Positions 1 through 8,985 of a stretch of 64,000 bases of DNA are shown here, piece by piece. The translations under genes and the position numbers were made by a program. Numbering within the stretch: position 1 is the first letter of the stretch; each line of letters opens with the position of its first letter. Source of the DNA: VFMC01 sp046331225 (GTDB taxonomy: Bacteria; Actinomycetota; Acidimicrobiia; Acidimicrobiales; Ilumatobacteraceae); NCBI GenBank assembly GCA_046331225.1, contig JAXLRF010000014.1, positions 1 to 64,000 on the forward strand, given 5' to 3'. The notes beneath the pieces were generated by a model. That model did not search any database. It had not been told where the DNA came from and saw nothing but the letters and a program-made list of their open reading frames with translations.

Positions 1-1
1 G

Positions 2-124
2 TCGCACCTGCCCTGCCCGCAACCATGGGTGCCGGGCGAGGCGGCGCCGACGCGATGCCCCAGCCCCGACGAGGTGGCGGCCGTGCGAGGAACGCCCGAC
101 CTGCGCGGTCTGTACGGCTTCTGA
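2..124 (+). CDS. C-terminal end of an unknown protein (partial)
   Basis: This frame is open from the window edge to a TGA at 122-124 and encodes the last 40 residues of a protein ending in RGLYGF. Nearly every codon ends in G or C, as in the confirmed genes here, and a strong hairpin follows the stop, so I read it as the 3' end of a real gene. The visible tail is rich in proline and has two cysteines, and I recognise no family. The gene body lies to the left of the window. Confidence 0.55.
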   Translation, partial: SHLPCPQPWVPGEAAPTRCPSPDEVAAVRGTPDLRGLYGF

Positions 125-140
125 TCGGGGACGTGGGTGT

Positions 141-168
141 GCGGTGCAGCCGTGTGTGGCTGCACCGC
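141..168. terminator. Hairpin between convergent genes, likely bidirectional terminator
   Basis: GCGGTGCAGCC (141-151) pairs perfectly with GGCTGCACCGC (158-168) around a GTGTGT loop. It lies just after the stop of the left-edge gene and about 60 bases past the end of the convergent HNH gene. There is no clean T-run, only a GT-rich stretch, as is common in high-GC actinobacteria. Confidence 0.6.
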
Positions 169-231
169 TGGAGGGTGTGTGTTGCTCGACGTGGTCCCTG
201 GTGGTGGGGGCGTGGTGCGGGTTGTCGAGCG

Positions 232-1443
232 TCAGGCCGCCGCCTGGGTTCGTCGTGTGTGAATGCCCTTGGTCGGGCAGTCGATGACGCGTCCGTTGGG
301 GAGCCGGAGCTGGAAGTGCAGTGCGTCACCGATGACCTGGACCCCGGGGGCGTGTTTGAGGTGATGGTGGTGACTGCAGAGCAACGCCATGTTGATCAGG
401 TCGCTGGTCCCGCCCTCACTGACCGGCACGAGGTGGTCGACTTCGCACCAGGCGGCGGGGATGGAGCATTGATCGACCCGACAGCCCCCGTCGCGCATCA
501 TGAGTGCTTGGAATTGTGCGTCGGTCGCGAAGCGGACCTTGTCGCCGAGTTCGATGATCGTGTTCCCTGCGTGGACGATGCGGCGGATGATCGCGTTCTC
601 CGCGAGCACGCGAAGGACGTCGGCGGGGATCCGGTCTCCGTAGCTGGTCCAGCCGGGTTCGTCGGACAGGCCGGCCATCGTCTCGGCGGTCGCGCCGATC
701 AACAACGTCGCACGTTCACGTCCACCGGTGACCGTGCCTGCCGCGTAGGCCTTGCCGAGTTGGATGAGTCCGTCGGCCATGCGTTGTGCGTGGGTGCGGT
801 CGTCACCCTCGAGGTGGTTGCCGGCGGCGGCGTTGATCGCGTTCATCACCTGACGGTGCTCGGTCTCGGGCAACACCAGGGTGGATTCGACCAGCCCGTC
901 CGACGCGGGCTTGGAGGTGAGTGACCGCTTCGCGAACCTGCGTGCGGAGCGTTCTTCCGGGGTTTCGTTGGAGTGGATCTCGCGCCACCGGTCCGCCGCC
1001 TGACGGGCCTCGTGCGGCTTCGAACCTTTCGCCGCGTCGATCAGATCATCGACATCGGACTCGTCGGTACCGGGGGGCGGGTTGACGATCGCGTCGTGCA
1101 ACTGCTCCGCGGCAGCGGCGGACAGTTCGCCGTCGTTGACGGCGTCGTCGAGCGTCTTCGACCGCTCCAACGCTTCACCCAACCGCTTGCGGGACTTGGC
1201 CTGTCCTTTGGAGGTGCCGGTCTTGTTCGACAGCCATTCCTCAACGTCACGGGCGCCGTCACCGGCCCACGCGCGACGTTCGTCGGCGGCGTGGACGACC
1301 TTGCCGTGATAGGCGGTCAGCCGGTCGATCCCCTGACCGAGTTGGATCGCGAGGGCACCGAGCTGGTCGGTGGACATGACGGTGAGGTCGATGGTGGCGA
1401 GCTCGTCGAAGAGCTGCCACATCGTGACCAACGGTTCCGCCAT
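232..1443 (-). CDS. DUF222 / HNH endonuclease protein (13E12 repeat family)
   Basis: The 403-residue protein has an N-terminal helical DUF222 region (about residues 20-270) and a C-terminal HNH module near residues 330-365. The HNH core is visible as CEVDHLVPVSEGG followed by ...LLCSHHHHLKH, giving the expected His/Asn/His metal-binding finger. This is the 13E12 repeat family, numerous in actinobacterial genomes and often carried in several copies. The presumed activity is DNA nicking or cleavage; the cellular role is not established. The ATG at 1443 lies 7 nt behind a good -10 (TAGAGT), which suggests a leaderless start. A LexA-like sequence overlaps this promoter, so induction by DNA damage is plausible. 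Nothing else suggests that the gene is mobile. Confidence 0.85.
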   Translation of the reverse strand: MAEPLVTMWQLFDELATIDLTVMSTDQLGALAIQLGQGIDRLTAYHGKVVHAADERRAWAGDGARDVEEWLSNKTGTSKGQAKSRKRLGEALERSKTLDDAVNDGELSAAAAEQLHDAIVNPPPGTDESDVDDLIDAAKGSKPHEARQAADRWREIHSNETPEERSARRFAKRSLTSKPASDGLVESTLVLPETEHRQVMNAINAAAGNHLEGDDRTHAQRMADGLIQLGKAYAAGTVTGGRERATLLIGATAETMAGLSDEPGWTSYGDRIPADVLRVLAENAIIRRIVHAGNTIIELGDKVRFATDAQFQALMMRDGGCRVDQCSIPAAWCEVDHLVPVSEGGTSDLINMALLCSHHHHLKHAPGVQVIGDALHFQLRLPNGRVIDCPTKGIHTRRTQAAA

Positions 1444-1450
1444 GCGCGGA

Positions 1451-1473
1451 ACTCTAGTCGAACAGGTGTACGG
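1451..1473 (-). promoter_or_regulatory. Promoter with LexA/SOS-like box for the HNH gene
   Basis: On the minus strand a -10 element TAGAGT (1451-1456) sits 7 nt before the ATG. Just upstream, 1458-1473 reads TCGAAC-N4-GTACGG on the plus strand. This matches the actinobacterial SOS box TCGAAC-N4-GTTCGA at 10 of 12 defined positions. A second TCGAAC (1481-1486) is followed 5 nt later by GTTCCC. Mycobacterial 13E12 genes are known LexA targets, so the location makes sense. Binding itself is an inference. Confidence 0.5.
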
Positions 1474-1518
1474 TATCGACTCGAACGTGCAGTTCCCCGC
1501 GATCGCGGGATCCGTGCG

Positions 1519-2370
1519 TCAGCGGCCATCGAACGCGTCGACGGCGACGCGGCGCAACTGCGGCAGCGCAGGGTGGGCGCCACGTCGCGGCCACGCGAGC
1601 AGCAACGGCACCGGCGGTGCGTCGGCCACGGGGACGTAGCGCACATCGGGGTGTCGGTGCAGCTGCGAGGTCGACGCGACGGTGACGCCGAAGCCGGCAC
1701 CGGCGGCGATCGCGACCAGCCAGTCGTCGACGGTCGCCACCTCGACGCTCACGTCCGGACGGGCACCCTCAGGCCACAGCGCAGGTGTGGTGACGCCGAC
1801 ACTGGTCACCACGAGCGGATCGCCACTCAGCTGCTCGAGCGTCACGTGGCGGCGTCGGGCCAGTGGGTGGCCTCGATGCAACACGGCGAGGCGCGGCTCG
1901 CGGTCGACCACCACCGAGCGGAACCGCGAGCCGTCGATCGGGCCGCGCGTGAGCGCGACGTCGACCGAGCCCGACGTCAGCCCGGCACTGCGGTCGTCGC
2001 TGCGCACCACGACGATCTCGCACGGTCGCGTCGCAGCACGCCAGGCGCGCAGGATCTCGGCGAGGTGGATGCCCGCCGACCAACTGTGTCCGAGACGCAG
2101 CGGCAGTTCGCCGCCCGACACACCGACCAGTGCCGTCTCGAACGCGCGCACCGCGTCGAACGCTCGCTGCTCGAACCGCCGCCCGGCATCGGTGAGCTCG
2201 ACGTGATGTGTCGACCGATCGACCAGTCGTACGCCGAGGTCGCGCTCCATCTGGGCGAGCGTGCGCGACAGCGCGGGTTGGGTGACGTGCAGGCGGGTCG
2301 CAGCACGCGTGAGGTTGCGCTCCTCGGCGATCGCGAGGAACGCGCGGAGGTGGCGGATCTCGACGGTCAT
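1519..2370 (-). CDS. LysR-family transcriptional regulator
   Basis: The 283-residue protein starts MTVEIRHLRAFLAIAEE and has the classic LysR winged helix-turn-helix in residues 1-60 (AATRLHVTQPALSRTLAQ...). A periplasmic-binding-like effector domain follows. An open frame continues 77 codons upstream, but it reads through low-complexity sequence and into the divergent EamA gene; the ATG at 2370 places the HTH at the usual N-terminal position. The divergent EamA exporter starts 70 bases away, a common LysR/target arrangement, so I infer that the regulator controls that exporter. Confidence 0.88.
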   Translation of the reverse strand: MTVEIRHLRAFLAIAEERNLTRAATRLHVTQPALSRTLAQMERDLGVRLVDRSTHHVELTDAGRRFEQRAFDAVRAFETALVGVSGGELPLRLGHSWSAGIHLAEILRAWRAATRPCEIVVVRSDDRSAGLTSGSVDVALTRGPIDGSRFRSVVVDREPRLAVLHRGHPLARRRHVTLEQLSGDPLVVTSVGVTTPALWPEGARPDVSVEVATVDDWLVAIAAGAGFGVTVASTSQLHRHPDVRYVPVADAPPVPLLLAWPRRGAHPALPQLRRVAVDAFDGR

Positions 2371-2440
2371 GCATCGCGAACATAACCGCTGACCGATCGG
2401 CATTTCCCTCCGGCTCGGCGGTGCCGCACCGTGTGCAGCC

Positions 2441-3364
2441 GTGGACACCGTCACCGCCTCAGCCGCCTCAGCCGCCTCAGCCGTCACACCCGTTCGGTCG
2501 GGTCGCATCGCGCTGGTCGGCGATCCGACGTGGTTGGTCGGTCTGTCGATCCTGTCGGTGCAGATCGGTGCCGGGTTCGCCGGGCGGCTGATGGACGACA
2601 TCGGCGCACCGGCCGTCGTGCTGTTCCGTCAGGGCGGCGCTGCGCTGGTGTTGCTCGCCGTGTGCCGCCCTCGACTGCGTGGGCGCAGCGGGCGCGAGCT
2701 CGCAACCATCGCCGCGCTCGGGACCGTGCTGGCGATGATGAACACGACGTTCTACGCGGCCGTCGAGCGACTGCCGCTCGGCGTGGCCGTCACGGTCGAG
2801 CTCGTCGGCCCGCTCGGCCTGGCGGTCGCACTGTCGCGGCGTGCTCGCGATCTGCTCTGGGTGCTGGTGGCCGTCGCTGGTGTGGTGCTGCTGGGCGAGG
2901 GCGGGGGCGACCTCGATCCGCTGGGTCTCGTGCTCGCGTTGCTGGCCGCCGTGGGGTGGGCGAGCTACATCCTCCTCAGCCGGGCGACCGGCCGGTGTTC
3001 GAGCGGGGTGGGGTCGCTCGGTCTGGCGATGGCCGTGGCGGCGCTGCTGGTGGCGCCCGCGGGCGTGGGTGCGGGGGCCGCGTTGGTGGAGCCGGCCACC
3101 CTCGCGCAGGGTGCACTGGTGGCGGTGCTCGCCGGGCTCGTCCCCTTCTCGCTCGAGCTGATCGCACTGCGGCACGTGCCCGCCCGCACGTTCGGCGTGT
3201 TGATGAGCCTCAGCCCGGTGGCCGCCACCGCGAGCGGATGGGCGCTGCTCGGTCAACGGCTCGACGCTCACCAGGCGATCGCGATGGCGTTGGTGATGTC
3301 GGCGAGTGTGGCCACCGTGCGCAGCGATCGCAGCTCGAGGACGACGGAGACGGTCGAGCCCTAG
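2441..3364 (+). CDS. EamA/RhtA-family membrane exporter
   Basis: The 307-residue integral membrane protein has about ten hydrophobic segments arranged as two EamA repeats. Recognisable features include FRQGGAALVLL in the first half and PVAATASGWALLGQ in the second. Family members export amino acids, purines or other small metabolites; the RhtA-like subgroup exports homoserine and threonine. The GTG start is uncertain because the N-terminus carries a short repeat-encoded AS-rich tail (ASAASAASA). It diverges from the LysR gene. Its stop shares a palindromic CTAG with the stop of the convergent SulP gene. Confidence 0.82.
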   Translation: MDTVTASAASAASAVTPVRSGRIALVGDPTWLVGLSILSVQIGAGFAGRLMDDIGAPAVVLFRQGGAALVLLAVCRPRLRGRSGRELATIAALGTVLAMMNTTFYAAVERLPLGVAVTVELVGPLGLAVALSRRARDLLWVLVAVAGVVLLGEGGGDLDPLGLVLALLAAVGWASYILLSRATGRCSSGVGSLGLAMAVAALLVAPAGVGAGAALVEPATLAQGALVAVLAGLVPFSLELIALRHVPARTFGVLMSLSPVAATASGWALLGQRLDAHQAIAMALVMSASVATVRSDRSSRTTETVEP

Positions 3365-5172
3365 GGTCGCTCCTCGTCGTCGCCGGTGGTGTCGAGGTCC
3401 TCCCAGTCGACCCAGCGCACGCCGCTCTCGGCCACCCACGTGTGCACGGCCTCGCCGGTGGTGCGGGCGAAGTGGTCGGCGCCGATCAGCGTCACCAGGT
3501 CGTGCCGCTCGAGGCGCTCGCGGACCTGACCCTGCAGTTCGGCGAAGCGCAGTGTGACGCCACGTGAGCCGAGGTCGCGCACGAGCTCCTCGATCGCGCC
3601 GGCCGCGGTCGCGTCGACGTCGGTGATCGGTTCGGCGGTGACGGTCACCACGGCGACCGGCCGACCGGCTCGCTCGGCGGCATCGACGCGCTCCAGCACG
3701 TCCTCGACGAAGAAGCGCGCATTGGCGAAGAACAGCGGCCCGTCGAACCGGTACAGCAGGAGTCCCGGCACGCGACGTCCCTCCGGGTGCCGCGCCGTGT
3801 CGTGGTAGCCCTTCAGGCCGTCGACGCGCACGAGCTCCGCCGTGTACGGCTTCCAGACCTTGCGCATGAAGTTCAACAGCGACAGCGCGATGGCGATCGC
3901 CACGCCGGTGATCGCCCCGAACGTCGCCACGGCGACGAACGCCGACATCGACAGCAGGAACTCACTGCGTCGGATGCGAGCCAGCTGCAGCGTGGGACCG
4001 ATCTCGAACATGCGCATCGCGGCGGCGATCACCACGGCGGCGAGGCACGCCTGGGGAAGGTTGCGGAAGATGCCCGACCCGACCAGCAGCAGCCCGCACA
4101 TCACGAGCGCGGCGACCACACCGGTGAGCTGCGTGCGTGCACCGGCGGCCTCGGCCACCGGCGTGCGTGACGAACTGCCGCTCACCGGGAAGCCCTGGAA
4201 GAAGCCCGACGTGACGTTCACCAGCCCCAACGCGACCAGCTCCTGGTTCGAGTCGACCTTCGCACCGCGCTTCTCGGCGAACACTCGAGCGAGCACACTG
4301 GTGTCGGCGAACGCCACGAACGAGATGCCCAGTGCTGCGCCGAACATCGCCGAGATGTCGTGCCAGTCGGTGCTCGGCAGCCGTGGCGTGGGGAACCCCG
4401 AGGGGAGGTCGCCGACGAGCTTCAACCCGTCGTCGCCCAGACCGAACGCCACGGTCACGACGATCGCGCCGATCACCGCGACGAGGACGCCGGGAACCAC
4501 CTTGGTGAACCGGCCGACGAGGAGGATCACCGCGAGGCTCCCTGCCGAGATCAGCAGCGCCGACGACTCGGTCCGTCCATCGGCGACGCCATGGACGAAC
4601 GCTCGTGCGGTCCGGAGTACTCCGTCGGAGTCGACCGAGAATCCGAACGCCTTGGGCAACTGGGTGACGACGATGGTGAGGGCGATGCCGTTCAGGTAGC
4701 CGTACCGGACGGGCAACGAGAGCAGCTCTGCGAGGAAGCCGAAACGGGCCAGCCCGGCGAGCACCCCGATGATGCCGACCATGACCGACAGCGTTCCCGC
4801 GAGTGCCACCGCGTCGCGCGGGTCGTTCGTCGCGAGTGGGATCACCGACGCGAGGATCAAGGGGGAGATCGACGAGTCGGGTCCCATCACGAGCACGCGC
4901 GACGGACCCACCACGGCGTAGACGAGCAGCGGCACGATCGTGGCGTACAGACCGGTGATCGGCGGGAGGCCCGAGGCCTGTGCGTAGGCCATACCGGCCG
5001 GCACGAGCAGCGACACCACCACCAACCCCGCCACGGCATCCTTCGCGAACCAGCTCCGGTCGTAGTCGCGGAGTTGGCCGACGATCGGCACGAAGCGTGT
5101 CCACGTGGTGCGGCGCACGGGCCGCTGGTGCGCAGTCGTGGACGTCGTGGATGGATCGTCTGGCCGGGTCAC
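3361..5172 (-). CDS. SulP-family anion transporter with STAS domain
   Basis: The 603-residue protein has 10-12 membrane segments from about residue 45 to 440. The SulP signature begins at GLVVVSLLVPAGMAYAQASG, with the GFFQGFPVSGSSSRTPV segment further on. A C-terminal STAS domain (about 470-590) contains ITDVDATAAGAIEEL. SulP proteins move sulfate, bicarbonate or other anions through the inner membrane; the exact substrate is not readable. Sulfate would fit the sulfatase next door, but bicarbonate or a carboxylate is equally possible. The GTG at 5172 is the first start that precedes the conserved core and follows TACGGT by 8 nt. The open frame continues far upstream as antisense of the sulfatase, which I ignore. 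Confidence 0.87.
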   Translation of the reverse strand: MTRPDDPSTTSTTAHQRPVRRTTWTRFVPIVGQLRDYDRSWFAKDAVAGLVVVSLLVPAGMAYAQASGLPPITGLYATIVPLLVYAVVGPSRVLVMGPDSSISPLILASVIPLATNDPRDAVALAGTLSVMVGIIGVLAGLARFGFLAELLSLPVRYGYLNGIALTIVVTQLPKAFGFSVDSDGVLRTARAFVHGVADGRTESSALLISAGSLAVILLVGRFTKVVPGVLVAVIGAIVVTVAFGLGDDGLKLVGDLPSGFPTPRLPSTDWHDISAMFGAALGISFVAFADTSVLARVFAEKRGAKVDSNQELVALGLVNVTSGFFQGFPVSGSSSRTPVAEAAGARTQLTGVVAALVMCGLLLVGSGIFRNLPQACLAAVVIAAAMRMFEIGPTLQLARIRRSEFLLSMSAFVAVATFGAITGVAIAIALSLLNFMRKVWKPYTAELVRVDGLKGYHDTARHPEGRRVPGLLLYRFDGPLFFANARFFVEDVLERVDAAERAGRPVAVVTVTAEPITDVDATAAGAIEELVRDLGSRGVTLRFAELQGQVRERLERHDLVTLIGADHFARTTGEAVHTWVAESGVRWVDWEDLDTTGDDEERP

Positions 5173-5219
5173 CGGGCGAGACCGTACCCGCCGGGCGTCG
5201 GCGTACTGCTCGCCTCGCG

Positions 5220-6755
5220 TCAGACGGGCGCGTGGACGGTGGGCAGCGGCGACTTCATCGGCGGCTGGTGGTCCCACAGGTCGGCGACGAGATCGCTGCG
5301 CAGCGAGGCGAGCGACGGGTCGTCCCACCGGTTCTCGCGTTGCAACGGATCGTTGGTCAGGTCGTACAGCTCGCCCTCGGTGCCGTCGTGGCTGTGGCCC
5401 GGCAGGTAGGTGGTGCACACCCAGCCGTCGCGAGTGATCGTGCGCAGGTGCACGCCCACCCCGAACAGCTCGCTGTCCCACTCGGTGAGCACGCGCTCGA
5501 ACCCGCGAGCGTCGGCGTCGGCGTCGTCGCTCGGCAGCGGCTTGCCCTCCATCCACTCGGGGATCGGCAGGCCGGCGATCGAGCAGAACGTCGGCGCGAG
5601 GTCGACGTGCGCGACCGGGCGTGTGACCGTGGCGGGCGTGGCGGCGGCCGACGGGGCGGGACGCCAGATCAGTGGCAGCCGCATCAGCCCGTCGACGTGG
5701 TACGGGCCCTTGAACATCAGGCCGAAGTCGCCGCCGAGCTCGCCGTGGTCGGTCGTGAACACGATGTCGACGTCGTCGTCCCAACCCTTCGCGCGGATGG
5801 CCTCGAGCACGCGGCCGATGGCCTCGTCGATCAGTTCGACCTCGACCGCGTTGAGTGCGGTGATCTCGCGCACCTGGTCGGCGGTGAGCGTCTTCGGTGC
5901 CCAGGCGAGTGGCGCCTCGTAGTTGCTGACGAGCGTGCCTTCGTACCAGGCGCGGTAGTGGCGCGGCTTGCCGTCGAGCACGCGCTCGCGCTCGGTCGCG
6001 TCCTCGATGTAGTTCTCGGGCAGCGGCACGTCGTGCCAGTCGATGCGACCGATCTCGCTCGCCGGCGGGTCCCACGGGTGGTGGGGGTCGGGGAAGCTCA
6101 TCCAGCAGAACCAGTCGTCGTCGGCCTGCAGCGAGTCGAGCCAGGCGATCGTGCGGTCGGCGACCCAGTCGGTGTGGTACCACTCGCGCGGGATCTCGTT
6201 GCGCCACGCCTGCGGCGCACCCGTGTCGCCACCGCCCATCGCGTTGACCTCGAGCAGGTTGTCGAGCACCGGGTAGAACATCCCGACCGCCTCGGGGTGC
6301 GTGCTGCCGAGCCAGCGGGCGTAGTGCAGGGGACCGGCGGCGCCGTGGGTGGCCGACTCGAAGTGCTCGAAGCCTCGGTGCGGACCGAAGGTGCCGAGCC
6401 GGGCGAAGCCGTTCTCGGCGAACCGTGCGAACGGATCGAGGAACGGCTCGAAGTGCGGCTTGCCGATGATCGCCGTGCGGTAGCCGGCGTCGTGGAGCAC
6501 CTCGGCGACCGACGGCGCGTCCTCGGGCAGCGGCACACCGTTCATCCACACGCCGTGGGTGCTGACGTGCTGGCCGGTGAGCATCGTGCTGCGCGACGGC
6601 ATGCACACCACGCTCTGCGGATGCGCACGCTCGTAGCGCACGCCCTGCGCTGCGACGCCGTCCATCACCGGGGTGCGTGCGATCGTGCCGCCGTTGCAGC
6701 CGAGCGTGTCGTAGCGCTGCTGGTCGGTGGTGATGAAGAGGATCTTGCGTCCCAT
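5220..6755 (-). CDS. Sulfatase-family hydrolase (FGly type, CMPSR)
   Basis: The 511-residue protein opens with the metal-binding strand KILFITTDQQR. The sulfatase signature is at residues 51-55, C-M-P-S-R, where the cysteine would be converted to formylglycine. Further conserved parts are PHHPWDPP and FTTDHGELGGDFG. No signal peptide is visible, so the enzyme is probably cytoplasmic. The substrate is unknown; relatives cleave sulfate esters or phosphonate monoesters. The ATG at 6755 is preceded by GGAGGAG and overlaps the stop of the SRPBCC gene (TGATG), so translation is coupled. It is the last gene of the 9666-to-5220 operon. Confidence 0.87.
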   Translation of the reverse strand: MGRKILFITTDQQRYDTLGCNGGTIARTPVMDGVAAQGVRYERAHPQSVVCMPSRSTMLTGQHVSTHGVWMNGVPLPEDAPSVAEVLHDAGYRTAIIGKPHFEPFLDPFARFAENGFARLGTFGPHRGFEHFESATHGAAGPLHYARWLGSTHPEAVGMFYPVLDNLLEVNAMGGGDTGAPQAWRNEIPREWYHTDWVADRTIAWLDSLQADDDWFCWMSFPDPHHPWDPPASEIGRIDWHDVPLPENYIEDATERERVLDGKPRHYRAWYEGTLVSNYEAPLAWAPKTLTADQVREITALNAVEVELIDEAIGRVLEAIRAKGWDDDVDIVFTTDHGELGGDFGLMFKGPYHVDGLMRLPLIWRPAPSAAATPATVTRPVAHVDLAPTFCSIAGLPIPEWMEGKPLPSDDADADARGFERVLTEWDSELFGVGVHLRTITRDGWVCTTYLPGHSHDGTEGELYDLTNDPLQRENRWDDPSLASLRSDLVADLWDHQPPMKSPLPTVHAPV

Positions 6756-7159
6756 CAGTGCTGCTCCTCCGTGGGCTCCATCTGTCGCTTGAGCTCGTCG
6801 AGCGCACCCGACGTGGCGCCGCCGATGACGAGCGCCATCGCACGGGGTTCGCAGTCGGTGGAGTACACGACCATGCACTCGTCGTCGGCGAGTTCGATCA
6901 CGTCGATCGTGCCGCGGTGTTTCCGGAACATCGGCGCGGTGATCTCGTACTGGAAGCGACGCTGGGTGTCGTCGCACATCACGATCTGCTCGGGCATCGG
7001 CAAGCCGATGCCGGTGGTGATGACACGGGTCGTGCCCTCGACCTGGCAGGCGGTGATGCCGGGGAACCACTCGTGCAGGCGGGTGGGATCACCGGCCAGC
7101 GACCACACGTCGGCCGCGCTGCGATGGATGCGGATCTGGTGACGGATCGAGCCGTACAT
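6755..7159 (-). CDS. SRPBCC (START/polyketide-cyclase-like) protein
   Basis: The 134-residue protein starts MYGSIRHQIRIHRSAADVW, the typical first strand and helix of an SRPBCC ligand-binding fold, then DPTRLHEWFPGI and a repeated strand pattern. These small cytoplasmic proteins bind hydrophobic ligands or catalyse cyclisation or dehydration steps; the ligand here is unknown. It sits between a dehalogenase and a sulfatase in one operon, so a role in handling the same organic substrate is a reasonable inference. Its stop overlaps the start of the sulfatase gene. Confidence 0.78.
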   Translation of the reverse strand: MYGSIRHQIRIHRSAADVWSLAGDPTRLHEWFPGITACQVEGTTRVITTGIGLPMPEQIVMCDDTQRRFQYEITAPMFRKHRGTIDVIELADDECMVVYSTDCEPRAMALVIGGATSGALDELKRQMEPTEEQH

Positions 7160-7198
7160 GGTGCCGAGTCTGACCGATGCGATCGTGCGGGCGTGCGC

Positions 7199-8122
7199 TC
7201 AGCGCGTGCGCTCGACGAAGTCGGCGATCACCTGCGCGAGCTCGGGGCCCTTGTCCTCCTGCAGGAAGTGGCCGCCGCCCTGGATGGTGACGTGCGGCTG
7301 GCCGTTCGCGCCGGGGACGGTGCGCAGGAAGATCGCGTCGCCGCCCTTGGTGACCGGGTCACCGTCGCTGAACGTGCACAGCCACGGCTTCTCCCACCGG
7401 GCGAACACCTCCCAGGCGGCGGCGTTGTCGGCGCTGGCCGGGTCGTCGGGCATGCTCGGCACGAGCGACGGGAAGATGCGGGCACCGGCCTTGTAGGTGT
7501 CGTCGGGGAAGGGCGCGTCGTACGCGGCGACGACCTCGGGTGCCAGATCGGTGGTGCAGCCGCCGTTGACGATCCCACCGATCGGGAACACCGGTGACTC
7601 GCGGCTGAACTGCTGCCACTTCAGGAATGCCTCGCTGAGCTTGCCGTCGCCGACGGGCAGGCCCGTGTTGCCGACCACGACGCGGTCGAACCGCTCGGGT
7701 GCGGCGGCGACGAGCCGCAGGCCGACGAGGCCGCCCCAGTCCTGCCCGAAGAACGTGGCGCCGGTGAGGTCGAGGTGACCGAACAGCAGCTCGCTCATCC
7801 AGGCCACGTGGCGGGCGTAGGTGTAGTCGGCCGTGTCGGCCGGCTTGTCACTGCGGCCGAAGCCGACGAGGTCGGGCGCGACCACGCGGTGGCCGGCATC
7901 GACGAGCACGGGGATCATGTGTCGGTACAGGAACGACCACGACGGTTCGCCGTGCATCAGCAGGATCGGCGCTGCATCGCGTGGGCCCTCGTCGAGGTAG
8001 TGCACGCGCAGGGTGCCCGACGACTCGTCGCCGGGCACGGCTGCGATGTCGGCGTAGTGCGGCTCGAACGGGAAGTCGGGCAGGTCGGCGAAACGGTCGT
8101 CGGGGGTGCGGAGGATCTGCAC
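7199..8122 (-). CDS. Haloalkane dehalogenase-like alpha/beta hydrolase
   Basis: The 307-residue protein resembles subfamily I haloalkane dehalogenases such as DhlA: the N-terminus reads QILRTPDDRFADLPDFPF, then HGEPSWSFLYR, then GQDWGG with the nucleophile Asp128 and the halide-binding Trp129 beside it. The acid is probably in SDGDPVT (residues 252-258) and the catalytic His285 in GGGHFLQED. These enzymes hydrolyse a carbon-halogen bond to an alcohol plus halide. The GTG at 8122 is preceded by AAGGAG and gives the N-terminus expected for the family. Substrate range cannot be read, and an epoxide or ester hydrolase role is a weaker alternative. Confidence 0.83.
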   Translation of the reverse strand: MQILRTPDDRFADLPDFPFEPHYADIAAVPGDESSGTLRVHYLDEGPRDAAPILLMHGEPSWSFLYRHMIPVLVDAGHRVVAPDLVGFGRSDKPADTADYTYARHVAWMSELLFGHLDLTGATFFGQDWGGLVGLRLVAAAPERFDRVVVGNTGLPVGDGKLSEAFLKWQQFSRESPVFPIGGIVNGGCTTDLAPEVVAAYDAPFPDDTYKAGARIFPSLVPSMPDDPASADNAAAWEVFARWEKPWLCTFSDGDPVTKGGDAIFLRTVPGANGQPHVTIQGGGHFLQEDKGPELAQVIADFVERTR

Positions 8123-8162
8123 GGTGGCTCCTTGCGTGAGGCGGGGTCGGGTCGGCTCGGGG

Positions 8163-8984
8163 TCAGAGCTCGACGGACGTGAGGTCGTCACCGAGGACGA
8201 TCGGGCCGCTGAAGTGCGGCGTGGCGAGGGCACGCCAGTCGTCCTCCTGGCCGGGCTGGAGGGCGGGCACGTAGTGGGTGAGGATCAGCGTGCCCACGCC
8301 GGCGCGCGCCGCGGTCTCGGCGGCCTGGGCGACGGTCGAGTGGTAGTCGAGGATGTCCTGGAAGCGCTGCATCGGCACGAGCTTCACGAGGTCGTCGCGG
8401 ATCACGGTCTGCACGTACGCCGTGGCGTCGCGGCAGAGCTCGTCGAGTCCGGCGCACGGCACCCCGTCACCGCCCATCACCACCGACGTGCCGCCGAGCT
8501 CGAGCCGGAACGCCACCGTGGGTTCGACGGGCCGATGATCGGTGGCGCCCACGCGCACCGTGGCGCTGCCGACGGTGAACGTGTCGCCGGGCGACACCTC
8601 GACCACCGTGACCGACGGGCCCTCGGTGAGGTCGTCGTGGTGGTCGATGCGGTAGCGCACGTCGGGGCGCAGCGAGGCCAGCGTGCCGTCGACGACCTCC
8701 TGGGTGCCGGGCGGCCCCCAGATGGTCAGCGGGCGGGCGATCGGGCTCATCACCCAGCGCGTGGTGATCACGTCGCCGAGGTCGGTGATGTGGTCGCTGT
8801 GCAGGTGGGTGATCAGCAGGCCGTCGAGCATCGGGGGCAGGACGCCCGCGGCGGTGAGCCGCATGAGCACGCCGCGGCCGCAGTCGACGAGGACGGTGAG
8901 GCCGTCGGCGGTGACGAGCTGCGAGGGGCCGGCGCGCCGCGGGTCGGGGATCGGGCTGCCGGTGCCGAGCAGGGTGACCTTCAC
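8163..8984 (-). CDS. Metallo-beta-lactamase-fold hydrolase (RNase Z/ElaC-like)
   Basis: The 273-residue protein starts MKVTLLGTGSPIPDPRRAGPS and carries the zinc-binding motif H-L-H-S-D-H at residues 60-65. Further metal ligands are likely in GATDHRP and TLILTHYVP. The layout is that of RNase Z-like MBL hydrolases, which include arylsulfatases of the AtsA type, lactonases and phosphodiesterases. In an operon with a sulfatase and a dehalogenase, a small-molecule hydrolase is more likely than tRNA processing. It follows the DUF1330-like gene with a one-base gap. Confidence 0.82.
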   Translation of the reverse strand: MKVTLLGTGSPIPDPRRAGPSQLVTADGLTVLVDCGRGVLMRLTAAGVLPPMLDGLLITHLHSDHITDLGDVITTRWVMSPIARPLTIWGPPGTQEVVDGTLASLRPDVRYRIDHHDDLTEGPSVTVVEVSPGDTFTVGSATVRVGATDHRPVEPTVAFRLELGGTSVVMGGDGVPCAGLDELCRDATAYVQTVIRDDLVKLVPMQRFQDILDYHSTVAQAAETAARAGVGTLILTHYVPALQPGQEDDWRALATPHFSGPIVLGDDLTSVEL

Positions 8985-8985
8985 G

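Noticed and set aside
232..1443. The HNH gene as part of an intein, group II intron or phage
   Set aside because: It has a DUF222 domain in front and no flanking repeats, integrase or split host gene.
3361..6843. A single 1160-residue SulP-type protein
   Set aside because: The upper half is out of frame with the sulfatase and reads as Arg-rich noise; SulP homology begins after the GTG at 5172.
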